Part shown: positions 8,597 through 16,202 of the stretch, one piece after another | Layout of the letters: every line of letters starts with the position of its first letter | How positions within the stretch are numbered: position 1 is the stretch's first letter | Assembly (NCBI GenBank): GCA_947472115.1 | Contig: CANIZU010000004.1 | Location: forward strand, 1-30,589 | Source of the DNA: Flavobacteriales bacterium | GTDB lineage: Bacteria; Bacteroidota; Bacteroidia; NS11-12g; UBA955 | Length of the DNA: 30,589 nucleotides | Direction: 5' to 3' | The notes under the pieces: generated by a model | What the model saw: only the letters and a program-made list of their open reading frames with translations | What the model was told of the DNA's origin: nothing | The model's database searches: none | Program-made: the position numbers and the translations under genes

Positions 8597-8944
8597 ATGA
8601 CTAGAGTCTTGGGCTTCATATTGACCTTGTTCGCCATCACCGCGAATACCAATAAGCTGAATGCTCAGTCAGATTTTAGCGCCACCAACCGCAAAGGCTG
8701 CGCACCGCTATCCGTACAATTTTCCGATCTCTCCACCGGGTCCATCATTTCTTGGTTATGGGACCTGGGTAATGGAAACCTCAGTACCCTAAAAAACCCA
8801 TCCGCCAGTTACACCACCCCCGGAAAATACTCCATCACATTAACGGTCACCGATGCTTCCGGAAACAAATTTTCCGCCACCAAAACGCAATTTGTCGTCG
8901 CCTTCAAATCACCCACCGCCGACTTCTCCGGCAGCGACGTTTGA
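8597..8944 (+). CDS. Secreted single-PKD-domain protein, probably truncated
   Basis: 115-aa exported protein: signal peptide MTRVLGFILTLFAITANTNKLNAQ, then one PKD domain (about 25-105) with CAPLSVQFSD, SWLWDLGNG and YSITLTVTD, the usual PKD signature. PKD domains are beta sandwiches found in repeated arrays in large Bacteroidota surface proteins. This copy ends at ADFSGSDV just where a second repeat should begin (compare its own FSATNRKGCAPLSVQF). After the TGA, another frame gives C-A-A-V-N (8956-8970) before a stop, which may be the decayed start of repeat two. No sorting or anchor domain is left. It is best read as the surviving 5' end of a longer adhesin-like gene, though a genuine short protein is possible. 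Confidence 0.65.
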   Translation: MTRVLGFILTLFAITANTNKLNAQSDFSATNRKGCAPLSVQFSDLSTGSIISWLWDLGNGNLSTLKNPSASYTTPGKYSITLTVTDASGNKFSATKTQFVVAFKSPTADFSGSDV

Positions 8945-8977
8945 AACTGCCCCCCTGCGCCGCTGTAAATTGACCGC

Positions 8978-10255
8978 CTAAACATCTTCTTTAAGAAGTT
9001 TCCACCCTCTGCTCAAGACATATTTGAGCCAAGCACCTGCTGTAAGCGAAGTGAGGATTGCCAAAAGCACCAATGTAACGAAGAAACTATCATTGATTAT
9101 TCCTAAATCTAGTGCTAATGTCGCAAGTACAATACAAGGGCCACCTCTATCATTCAGAACAACAGCGAGATTAATACTGGACAGCCAGTCGTATTTTAAA
9201 AAGCGCGCAGTTGATAAAACAGCAATCGTTTGGACACTTATTGCAAAAACGACAAAGACTGTAAAAAACATCCAATCAAAATGATGAATCAAATCAAGTT
9301 TGATCCCAACTACTGCAAAATAAACGGGAATAAATAGCGCCATCGAAAACCTTTTAACATGAAGTTTGGCGTCCTGGAATCTTGGGGTTTTTATATAGTT
9401 AACAACAATTCCAGCCAAGAATGCCCCAAAAACCAAATTGACATTTAAAAGGCTTGCTACAACTATGAATGAAAGTAAAATTAACGCGATAATCGGTGTT
9501 TCTGTACCCTCAGGAACCAAATATCCTTGCGTCTTTCCATCAAGTAACTTTATCGCTTTGGGAATAGCTTTTAAGGCAATAAAGAAAAACAATATAGAAA
9601 TAAAAACGTGCAGAGATATATCTGTTAAAGACAAAGTTTGGCTGGATACCAATCCTGTTGCAATAGACACAAAAACCCAAAGAATTATATCGTGTATCGT
9701 TGCGATTGCTAAAGTAATTTTAGCAAAAGCTGTCTGCATAATACCCAGATCCATGAAGATTTTTGAAATAACAGGAATGGATGTTATCGCAAGGGCGACA
9801 GTAATTACAAGCTTTAAAGATAAAATATTATTCTGTGGACCTATTATTTTTTCTAGGTCAAAAAAGTAAGTCGAAATCCAACCAAAAATCAATGGCACTA
9901 CCGTAGTACCAATTACTAAAGCGGTAATCACTTTCCCGTCACGTTTCTCAAACTTTCTCTGAATCTCAAACCCTGAACAAAACATTAATAATACTAGTCC
10001 AAGCCAATAAATGGTCGCTAATAATTCGCCTTGTGCCAAAAAGATATCATGATATAACTTAGGTGCAAAATGTCCAAAGAATGTCGGACCCAACAAAAGA
10101 CCACCGAAAATTTCTCCCACAACATTTGGCATTTTTAATTTACTAAAAATGAACCCAAACACATGCGCAAATAGCACCAAAAGTAATAGCGCGATAAAAA
10201 AATTCGTTAATTCAACGGGTGCGATAGTAATAGAAATTGCAAGTGTGCAGAACAT
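8978..10255 (-). CDS. CPA2-family cation:proton antiporter
   Basis: 425-aa inner-membrane monovalent cation/proton antiporter of the CPA2 (Kef/NapA-like) family, exchanging Na+ or K+ for H+ in pH and salt balance. The protein is hydrophobic throughout, with about 12 likely membrane segments. Near the N-terminus it has the family signature PNVVGEIFGGLLLGPTFFG; later come AFLAGIVV and, in the last helices, LNDRGGPCIVLATLALDLG. It ends soon after the last membrane segment, so there is no C-terminal RCK/TrkA-N regulatory domain as in KefB/C. Na+ versus K+ is not decided. A TAAATTTC element ends 7 nt before the ATG. It converges on the truncated PKD gene with only 33 nt between stops. Confidence 0.88.
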   Translation of the reverse strand: MFCTLAISITIAPVELTNFFIALLLLVLFAHVFGFIFSKLKMPNVVGEIFGGLLLGPTFFGHFAPKLYHDIFLAQGELLATIYWLGLVLLMFCSGFEIQRKFEKRDGKVITALVIGTTVVPLIFGWISTYFFDLEKIIGPQNNILSLKLVITVALAITSIPVISKIFMDLGIMQTAFAKITLAIATIHDIILWVFVSIATGLVSSQTLSLTDISLHVFISILFFFIALKAIPKAIKLLDGKTQGYLVPEGTETPIIALILLSFIVVASLLNVNLVFGAFLAGIVVNYIKTPRFQDAKLHVKRFSMALFIPVYFAVVGIKLDLIHHFDWMFFTVFVVFAISVQTIAVLSTARFLKYDWLSSINLAVVLNDRGGPCIVLATLALDLGIINDSFFVTLVLLAILTSLTAGAWLKYVLSRGWKLLKEDV

Positions 10256-10262
10256 GGCTCGT

Positions 10263-10270
10263 GAAATTTA
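10263..10270 (-). promoter_or_regulatory. -7 element of the antiporter gene
   Basis: Minus strand TAAATTTC, one mismatch from TAnnTTTG, 7 nt before ATG 10255. The -33 partner is not clear. Confidence 0.4.
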
Positions 10271-10328
10271 AACGAAAATTAAAAATGGGTTCTCATTAAA
10301 CGAACTTACACCCTTTTTCAGCATAACG

Positions 10329-10378
10329 TTACGGATTACCGCAAGTCGGGTAAGTTAGTTTTACGGATTAGCGCAATT
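10329..10378. repeat. Imperfect 18-bp direct repeat at the 3' end of the small membrane protein gene
   Basis: TTACGGATTACCGCAAGT (10329-10346) and TTACGGATTAGCGCAATT (10361-10378) agree at 16 of 18 bases, 32 bp apart. The second copy covers the stop codon and last codons of the membrane protein gene, so the first looks like a duplicated gene end. No hairpin with a T-run was seen. Confidence 0.6.
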
Positions 10379-10808
10379 CCATGGAATGCCCCATAAAATT
10401 GATCGTTGCGATCAATAATGCACTAATTCCGAGAAGCTGCAGCCCAGCACCAATATAAACCGAACGTAAATATTCGGCGGGCAAGTCCATTTTTCGCAAT
10501 TTGGCGATGCTCAATCCTTGACTCGTGACGATGTACAACATTATTAGAACAAAATAACAAACTGTTGGATTAATACCCACTTCAGCCAAATAATCCAACC
10601 ATTTCAAATAACCCAAAACCAAATAGACTCCAACGATGCAAAATAATATGTACATCCCTACAATCCGCATTTTAGAAAATGATGCCATAACAAAACCCAA
10701 TTGCTCATGACTTAACGTTTTCATTCCTCGCTCTTTCACCGTTCTACCCAACAATGTAGTTAAAATCATCACTCCCAAACCCGCGTAAAAAATCATCTCT
10801 GAATTCAT
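10368..10808 (-). CDS. Small multi-pass membrane protein, function unknown
   Basis: 146-aa integral membrane protein with four likely helices: near 5-20, 48-68 (GMYILFCIVGVYLVLGYL), 80-97 (TVCYFVLIMLYIVTS) and 118-138 (IGAGLQLLGISALLIATI). Charged loops KERGMKTLSHEQ and KLRKMDLPAEY separate them. I do not recognise the family. It lies 112 nt upstream of the antiporter on the same strand, and the two may be co-transcribed, but a separate element (TAACTTGC, 4 nt before the ATG) could drive it. The 3' end is involved in a short direct repeat. Confidence 0.7.
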   Translation of the reverse strand: MNSEMIFYAGLGVMILTTLLGRTVKERGMKTLSHEQLGFVMASFSKMRIVGMYILFCIVGVYLVLGYLKWLDYLAEVGINPTVCYFVLIMLYIVTSQGLSIAKLRKMDLPAEYLRSVYIGAGLQLLGISALLIATINFMGHSMELR

Positions 10809-10905
10809 GACGGCAAGTTACATCGAAGTTGATTTACTTTGAGAAAACAAATAGGAATTCCATCCCAAACTTCAATGTTCACTTGCCGTGATGGGCAAAA
10901 ATTAA

Positions 10906-12237
10906 TTATTGAACTACCAACTGAACACCACTCAAAGTAGCGGCAGTTTTGATCGAAACATGGTAGATCCCTTGGGCCAAACCAGAAATATCAATCGACC
11001 CATTGGGTTTCACATTATGCAATGTCTTTACCAACGTTCCAGAAGCAGAATAAATCACAACCTCATCCATTGAGGTTTCACAGTTCAACGTAACCGTCTT
11101 GTTTGATGGATTTGGATACAATGTCACAACTGGCTTCACACTCGATTTTGAAACGGACGCAGCAGTTTTGCTAAAATAAACATTGTCTATGTAAATCACA
11201 CCTGAACCCGTTGGCGTTCCGCTTAATATCAACTGTGAAAGATGACTTGAACTTTTCAAACCGGTAAAATCAGACATAGGGATTTTGTATGAATTCCAAG
11301 CCTTTTGCGTTGGATTCGAAAAAGATACCTCATGCTCAGTATCGTCGCCACCACCATAAGCATTGTCGGCTCCAAAATCCACCCACTTCATTCTAATTTG
11401 TGTCATGTTCGGCGTCCACGCATCGACGTGGAAAAACGACATTCCGCTGGCATTGATAGAATTGACACCCGTTGCTTCTACGCCTACAAAGTCTAAACCT
11501 GCATATTTTTTGGTTGCATCACCCGCGATGTTTATATCTGATAAAACACCCACCGACCAATCCGTGCGCCAAGTATTTACAGCTACATCGGTATAAGGTT
11601 TGCTAAACATAGAAATCACATTTGTTGCAGCAGCCGTTGGAGTAGGTGCAGCAACCAATGGCACATCCAAAGCAGGTCCTGAACTTTCGAAACGAATATT
11701 GTCGATATAACAAATGTTATCGGCACTCCTAGCCGGTGTTGTTGCAAAATCAGGAAAAATAATGATCTGATCATTAGACTCGCCGATGCGTGCGCTGAAA
11801 TCAAAAACCAACTCTTCCCAAGCATCTACGGTAGTATTGGCGACTTTAATCTCTCCGGTTGATGCTCCTGATGCGGATGCAAACTTGATCCCAACATCGC
11901 TCTTCACCGATTTCCAAACAAGCATCTTCACGATGCAATTGCTCGCGCTTAAAGTAAATGTGCCGATATCAGAGCCATGCTTACTCTCAAAACCTGCCCA
12001 TGGCTGACCCGCTTTCATTGCCGTGAATTTTGCCACTTTAGACGATACGTTGAGTCCCGACGAACTAGGATTCGCAACGATTTCCACCGCAGGATTGGCA
12101 TCATCTTCAAAAGTGGTCCATGTAAAAGCTGCTCCATTGCCTGAAGTTTCAAAATCAATGGGGGTTTTTTGGGCTTTTAAACCTGTTACGGCCGCAAACA
12201 TTGCAGCGGAAACAATCATTATTTTTAATTTTTTCAT
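10906..12237 (-). CDS. Secreted two-module (carbohydrate-binding-like) protein with T9SS sorting domain
   Basis: 443-aa exported protein. Signal peptide MKKLKIMIVSAAMFAAVTGLKAQ; two beta-sandwich modules of the galactose-binding/CBM kind, about 25-185 and 195-356, closing with the matched motifs YIDNIRFE and YIDNVYFS; and a type IX sorting domain from about 368 starting VTLYPNPSNK. The paired modules are the sort found behind catalytic domains in secreted Bacteroidota glucanases, but here no catalytic domain is present. It would therefore be a free or surface-held glycan-binding protein, or a partner of another enzyme. The GH13 enzyme in this window uses the same secretion route, though it is not adjacent. 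Ligand unknown. A TACCTTCG element lies 25 nt before the start. Confidence 0.8.
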   Translation of the reverse strand: MKKLKIMIVSAAMFAAVTGLKAQKTPIDFETSGNGAAFTWTTFEDDANPAVEIVANPSSSGLNVSSKVAKFTAMKAGQPWAGFESKHGSDIGTFTLSASNCIVKMLVWKSVKSDVGIKFASASGASTGEIKVANTTVDAWEELVFDFSARIGESNDQIIIFPDFATTPARSADNICYIDNIRFESSGPALDVPLVAAPTPTAAATNVISMFSKPYTDVAVNTWRTDWSVGVLSDINIAGDATKKYAGLDFVGVEATGVNSINASGMSFFHVDAWTPNMTQIRMKWVDFGADNAYGGGDDTEHEVSFSNPTQKAWNSYKIPMSDFTGLKSSSHLSQLILSGTPTGSGVIYIDNVYFSKTAASVSKSSVKPVVTLYPNPSNKTVTLNCETSMDEVVIYSASGTLVKTLHNVKPNGSIDISGLAQGIYHVSIKTAATLSGVQLVVQ

Positions 12238-12262
12238 CTGGTAAATGGCTAAGCCATCTAAA

Positions 12263-12270
12263 CGAAGGTA
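12263..12270 (-). promoter_or_regulatory. Possible -7 element for the two-module secreted protein
   Basis: Minus strand TACCTTCG, one mismatch from TAnnTTTG, 25 nt before ATG 12237. The leader between them contains the small inverted repeat ATGGCT-A-AGCCAT (12245-12257). Weak support. Confidence 0.35.
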
Positions 12271-12348
12271 GGTTATGTTAATTGTATAATTTACAATAAG
12301 TAAAAAATATATCGAGAATCATAAGGAACAAAACCAAAAAGAACAAAT

Positions 12349-12356
12349 TACCTTTG
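12349..12356 (+). promoter_or_regulatory. -7 element of the haem/FG-GAP operon
   Basis: TACCTTTG, a full match to TAnnTTTG, 21 nt before ATG 12378. It contains the TTG at 12354 that would otherwise look like an upstream start, arguing against that start. Confidence 0.5.
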
Positions 12357-12377
12357 AAACATCAGACCTTCAATTGG

Positions 12378-13916
12378 ATGAAATCATATTTTAAACTCTA
12401 CTTACTTTTAATTTTTGTTTCACTTACAGCATGTGGTGGAAAAGAAGCCGAGAATACGAATGAAACATCGTCGGCAGACAAAGCCCTAGCCATACAAAAC
12501 GAAGCCACCGTAAAAGCCGTTTGCGGTTCTTGTCACCGTTTTATTCCTGCCGAATATCTCGACAAATCCGCATGGGCCAATGTCATTCCAGTGATGGCAG
12601 CCAAAATGGGAATCTTCGAACACAATGACGAAACCTATTTTAATGAAAAATCAGATCCCAATGTGGAGCCGGGTACCTATCCATCAGAACCCACGATTTC
12701 ACATGAAGACCTAGAAAAAGTTCTTCAATACTTTGCCGCAATGGCGCCCGATTCCTTGCCAGCTCAAGTGCGGAACCATCCGATTCAAAATGCCAATGGC
12801 CTGTTCTCTTTGAACTTCCAACCGGGGAATTTTCCGGCTGTAGGTAACATGCCCATGACCACTTTTGTAAATATTGTACCCAAAGCCAAGCAAATCATCA
12901 TGGGAAGTTTTGGCGAAAAGGGAGATTTATCCGCCTATCAAACTGCCGGTGATTTATTGTGGCGCAAAGTATTCCCTACCGCAGTTACGTGGGTAGATCA
13001 AAGCAAACCCAATCAGTGGCTGGTGAATTGCATCGGATCGGTACAACCCACAAACGCCAAAATTGGATCCATCCATTCATTTAATCCTCAATCAAAGCAA
13101 GAAACTCTGATCGCCGATAAGTTGCCGAGACCCGTCCAATCGTTTTACCTACCCAACAATCAACTCTTAATTAACGGATTTGGCCACCTCAAAGGCAAAA
13201 CGTACACCTATAATCCCAAAACAAAAGAAGAACTGCAGATCCTCCGCGATATCCCTGGGGCCATCAGTACAAAAATTGTGGATTGGGATGGCGACGGCAA
13301 AAAAGACATTCTCACCCTATTTGCGCAAAACAAAGAAAGCATCGTACTATTTAAAAACACCGGCAACGGATACCAGGAAACCGCCGTGTTATTAGAAACG
13401 ATGTCGGTTTTCGGATCAACCAATTTTGAAGTCGCCGATATCAATGGAGATGGGAAGCTAGATATCATTTATACCTGTGGCGATAATGCCGATTATACAG
13501 TGATACTAAAGCCTTATCACGGAGTATACATTTACCTCAATCAGGGCAACAATCAACTCAAACAAAGTTATTTTTATCCTGTTCACGGTTGTTTTAAACC
13601 CGCTGTGAAAGATTTTGATATGGATGGCGACCTCGACATAGTGACAATTGCGTTTTTTGCCGATTTCCTAACTCAGCCCCAAGAATCGTTGCTGTATTTC
13701 CAAAATAACAAAGGCGATTTCCAACCCTATGAAATGCCAGGCTATGATTTGGGAAGATGGTTAACGATGGATGCCGCAGATGCAGATGGAGATGGCGACG
13801 ATGATCTAGTCTTAGGTAACCTTTCGATGGGACCCGAAAGTTTCCTCACCCAGGAACAAGTCAAACATTTTGCAAGTGGACCCGCTTGTCTTTACCTTGA
13901 AAACAAAACCCGATAA
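12378..13916 (+). CDS. Lipoprotein with c-type haem motif and FG-GAP/VCBS repeats
   Basis: 512-aa predicted lipoprotein. Signal with lipobox SLTAC (C19), then a short N-terminal domain carrying one CGSCH haem-attachment motif (49-53), with possible axial Met residues in VIPVMAAKMG, then a beta-propeller-like region. That region has four calcium-loop repeats: DWDGDGKKD (301-309), DINGDGKLD (353-361), DFDMDGDLD (411-419) and DADGDGDDD (467-475), as in FG-GAP/VCBS proteins. Covalent haem would place it in the periplasm or outer membrane with a redox or electron-transfer role; the propeller suggests binding to a partner or glycan. An upstream TTG (12354) is rejected as a start because it lies in the promoter element. 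A TMEM220-like gene follows 2 nt after the stop. The exact role is not known. Confidence 0.8.
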   Translation: MKSYFKLYLLLIFVSLTACGGKEAENTNETSSADKALAIQNEATVKAVCGSCHRFIPAEYLDKSAWANVIPVMAAKMGIFEHNDETYFNEKSDPNVEPGTYPSEPTISHEDLEKVLQYFAAMAPDSLPAQVRNHPIQNANGLFSLNFQPGNFPAVGNMPMTTFVNIVPKAKQIIMGSFGEKGDLSAYQTAGDLLWRKVFPTAVTWVDQSKPNQWLVNCIGSVQPTNAKIGSIHSFNPQSKQETLIADKLPRPVQSFYLPNNQLLINGFGHLKGKTYTYNPKTKEELQILRDIPGAISTKIVDWDGDGKKDILTLFAQNKESIVLFKNTGNGYQETAVLLETMSVFGSTNFEVADINGDGKLDIIYTCGDNADYTVILKPYHGVYIYLNQGNNQLKQSYFYPVHGCFKPAVKDFDMDGDLDIVTIAFFADFLTQPQESLLYFQNNKGDFQPYEMPGYDLGRWLTMDAADADGDGDDDLVLGNLSMGPESFLTQEQVKHFASGPACLYLENKTR

Positions 13917-13918
13917 CC

Positions 13919-14266
13919 ATGAAAATCTTTCACATATTCTTTGGCGTAATCTTCATTTTATTCGCTGCTTTGCAGTATAACGATCCCGATCCAGCAGTTT
14001 GGATGGCTGTTTACCTTGGTTCCGCTTTTTTGTGTTTTTTGTCGGTTTTTCACCAAAAATCCTACTTTTTTCGCAAATTTTACCTCATTTGGGGCATTTT
14101 TACGTCGATTTGGGCCATTTTCCAATGGCCACCTGTTTGGGAAGGTTTGGGCGATTCGATGAAAACCGTGAACAATGAATTGGCAAGAGAGAGTTTGGGT
14201 TTGTTCATTTGTTCTTTGATAGCAATATTGCAATATATAATTATTATTAGAAAAAAGATTTCCTAA
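13919..14266 (+). CDS. TMEM220-family membrane protein
   Basis: 115-aa protein with four likely helices. The stretch LQYNDPDPAVWMAVY after the first helix is the hallmark of the transmembrane family 220 (TMEM220), found in bacteria and animals and without a settled function. It starts 2 nt after the stop of the haem/FG-GAP gene and ends 11 nt before the START-protein gene, so the three form an operon. A role at the membrane next to a redox lipoprotein is inference from position only. Confidence 0.8.
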   Translation: MKIFHIFFGVIFILFAALQYNDPDPAVWMAVYLGSAFLCFLSVFHQKSYFFRKFYLIWGIFTSIWAIFQWPPVWEGLGDSMKTVNNELARESLGLFICSLIAILQYIIIIRKKIS

Positions 14267-14277
14267 ACAATTGCCCC

Positions 14278-14928
14278 ATGATCCGGCCCGCTATTTCATT
14301 AATTCTAGCCATTTCACCCTTTCTTGTTACGCCCGAAATTCCATGGAATAAATCCAAATCTGGCGGCGGCGTGATAGTCTATACACGCCCTGTGGTAGGA
14401 TCGGATATCAAAGAAATAAAAGCCACATTTGAATTGCCTTGTTCGATCAATACAGCAGTGGCTTGTGTAACCGATATCGCCAATTATCCAAAGTGGATTT
14501 ATGCCACTAGTGAATCAAAAGTGTTAAAAGTTATCAGCACAACGGAGATCACCATTTATCAAAGGATCAATACGCCATGGCCGCTTGACGATCGCGACAT
14601 CTGCGGTCATTACTTGATGAAACAGGACCCTACCACCTTAGACGTTAACATAACAACGCATGCCGAACCCAATCTAGTACCAAACAAAGCGGGAGTTGTA
14701 CGCATCCAATTCAATCGCACCATTTGGAATATCAAATCGTTGGCAAAAAATAAATTGCACTGTGAATACTTCCTCACATTCGATCCCGCAGGAACAGTTC
14801 CCGCCTGGATGATCAATTTATTTATATCGGAAGGACCTTATAGCAGCCTCACCAAACTCATTCAAGAAGTCAAACTACCCAAATACGCAAACATCAAACA
14901 CAGTTGGATTAAAGAAAAGCACCCATAA
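14278..14928 (+). CDS. START/SRPBCC-fold lipid-binding protein
   Basis: 216-aa protein with a hydrophobic N-terminus (IRPAISLILAISPFLV) that may export it, and one START-like domain from about 45 to 205. The motif TPWPLDDRDICGHY is typical of START domains, and the surrounding order (FELPCSINTAVACVTDIANYPKWI, VLKVISTTEITIY, CEYFLTFDPAGTVPAWMINLF) fits the helix-grip fold that holds lipids or other hydrophobic ligands. Last gene of the operon starting at 12378; it converges on the alkB-like gene with 15 nt between stops. Ligand unknown. The lipid-modifying neighbours make a lipid or alkane-derived ligand a fair guess, not more. Confidence 0.8.
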   Translation: MIRPAISLILAISPFLVTPEIPWNKSKSGGGVIVYTRPVVGSDIKEIKATFELPCSINTAVACVTDIANYPKWIYATSESKVLKVISTTEITIYQRINTPWPLDDRDICGHYLMKQDPTTLDVNITTHAEPNLVPNKAGVVRIQFNRTIWNIKSLAKNKLHCEYFLTFDPAGTVPAWMINLFISEGPYSSLTKLIQEVKLPKYANIKHSWIKEKHP

Positions 14929-14944
14929 TCCTGCCTGTAGGATT
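14927..14944. terminator. Small hairpin between convergent genes
   Basis: AATCCT, loop GCCTGT, AGGATT, spanning the stop codons of the START gene and the alkB-like gene. Arms are perfect but only 6 bp and no T-run follows, so it is at best a weak bidirectional terminator. Confidence 0.35.
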
Positions 14945-15987
14945 TAAACAGTCGCTTTAGCCACCCGAGGGTTCATCACCCAAAACCAAAGTGGGGCAAC
15001 CAAACTCAGCACCATCATTCCGGGGTAACCCGTGGGCATCTGAGGCGCATTGAACAAGCTCTGTAAAGTCTGATATTTCTTATGCGATTTTGCATGATGG
15101 TCCGAATGCCTCGATAATTCAAATAAAATGAGTCGGCCAATCAAATGATTGCTATTCCAAGAATGTTTCTCACTTACAATCTCATAATATCCGTTGGATA
15201 GCTTTTTTCGCTGTAAACCGTAATGTTCGATATAATTGATGGTCTCCAAAAAGATGCCTCCCATAAACGCAGCTCCCCAAAACATCAACATACTTTGTAA
15301 GCCAAAGAAACCATAAATCAGCAGTAAAATTGATAGCTGAATTACCTGAAACTGCAACATTTCGTTCCGCCATGAAAACCAACCGTATCCCAAACGAGAC
15401 AAACGCTCTTTTTCCAGCAACCACGCCGAGCACCACGTCTGCCACATCGAACGAAACCAAAATAGATAAACCGTTTCATTCATTCGAGCAGTAGAAGGAT
15501 CTTCACTTGTACCCACATGCTTGTGATGTCCCCGATTGTGCTCGATAAAAAAATGCATGTACAACGAAGTACTCAACAGCACTTTGGCTAAAAATTGCTC
15601 CGATCGGTTATTGCGATGACCCAATTCATGGGCCACGTTGATTCCGAAACTACCGCAAAGGATTCCCATAGAAATAATCTTGCCGATGCGCTCAAACCAA
15701 CCAATCTCTTCCCATGCATTGCTCGACAAAAAACAGTATAAAACTATAAATCCAAGTTGGATAGGGACAATTACATAGAGCATCCAATCATAGATCCGAT
15801 CCTTTTTTCGCAATTCCAACTTGTCTTCATCCAATTCCACATCCCTTATACCCAATAAAAATTCAGCGATTGGGATAATAAGAAAGACAAAAAACACTCC
15901 AAACCAACACCACATACCGTTGCCCAATAACGACAAAAGCACGGCCACGGCGGGAACATAGGTCGTAAAATATTTGAGTGCGCGCAT
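14944..15987 (-). CDS. alkB: AlkB-type alkane 1-monooxygenase
   Basis: 347-aa integral-membrane non-haem di-iron hydroxylase that oxidises the terminal carbon of alkanes or similar acyl chains, using electrons from rubredoxin or ferredoxin. All histidine boxes are present: HELGH (120-124), EHNRGHHKHV (149-158), NYIEHYG (251-257) and RHSDHHA (293-299). N-terminal segments at about 8-45 and 65-88, further ones at about 100-118, and a pair at 215-250 look membrane-spanning. No rubredoxin gene is in view. The AlkB set of motifs (NYIEHYG plus LxRHSDHH) separates it from xylene monooxygenases and desaturases. The true substrate could be an alkane, fatty acid or another lipid. A TATAATTG element lies 7 nt before the start. 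It converges on the START-protein gene. Confidence 0.9.
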   Translation of the reverse strand: MRALKYFTTYVPAVAVLLSLLGNGMWCWFGVFFVFLIIPIAEFLLGIRDVELDEDKLELRKKDRIYDWMLYVIVPIQLGFIVLYCFLSSNAWEEIGWFERIGKIISMGILCGSFGINVAHELGHRNNRSEQFLAKVLLSTSLYMHFFIEHNRGHHKHVGTSEDPSTARMNETVYLFWFRSMWQTWCSAWLLEKERLSRLGYGWFSWRNEMLQFQVIQLSILLLIYGFFGLQSMLMFWGAAFMGGIFLETINYIEHYGLQRKKLSNGYYEIVSEKHSWNSNHLIGRLILFELSRHSDHHAKSHKKYQTLQSLFNAPQMPTGYPGMMVLSLVAPLWFWVMNPRVAKATV

Positions 15988-15994
15988 TGTCTAA

Positions 15995-16002
15995 CAATTA
16001 TA
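15995..16002 (-). promoter_or_regulatory. -7 element of the alkB-like gene
   Basis: Minus strand TATAATTG, one mismatch from TAnnTTTG, 7 nt before ATG 15987. The 215-bp AT-rich gap to the porin holds the divergent control signals for both genes; nothing else was recognised there. Confidence 0.4.
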
Positions 16003-16159
16003 CAAAAAAATCACAATTTAGAGAACTATAATTCTTGCTTATAATTCATCAAGGGAATTGACAGAAATGCCATAATCAATTTTGACCAACCAAACTTTCT
16101 TAACAATTTATTAATATTTAATTATTGTTTATTTAACTCTATACAAACATTGTGTTAAG

Positions 16160-16167
16160 CAATTTTG
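16160..16167 (+). promoter_or_regulatory. Possible -7 element of the porin gene
   Basis: CAATTTTG matches TAnnTTTG except for the first base, 35 nt before GTG 16203. No convincing -33 box at normal spacing. Confidence 0.3.
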
Positions 16168-16202
16168 CATCACGTTACATTTACATAACATTAAACTAAC
16201 TT

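Noticed and set aside
7523..8977. Possible genomic island integrated at the 3' end of ssrA
   Set aside because: The ssrA 3' end is a common integration site, but no integrase gene and no second copy of the ssrA end were found in the window.
9438..9869. 143-codon plus-strand ORF inside the antiporter gene
   Set aside because: Antisense to conserved membrane helices of the antiporter; no domain seen.
10810..10889. Inverted ACGGCAAGT / ACTTGCCGT pair flanking the start of the small membrane gene
   Set aside because: Nine-base arms 62 bp apart, no hairpin context and no T-run; likely chance.
12354..12377. TTG start for the haem/FG-GAP lipoprotein
   Set aside because: The TTG is part of the promoter-like TACCTTTG, and ATG 12378 gives a better lipoprotein signal.
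16021..16202. Search for a small RNA or riboswitch in the alkB-porin gap
   Set aside because: AT-rich with no stable paired structure or known motif seen by eye.
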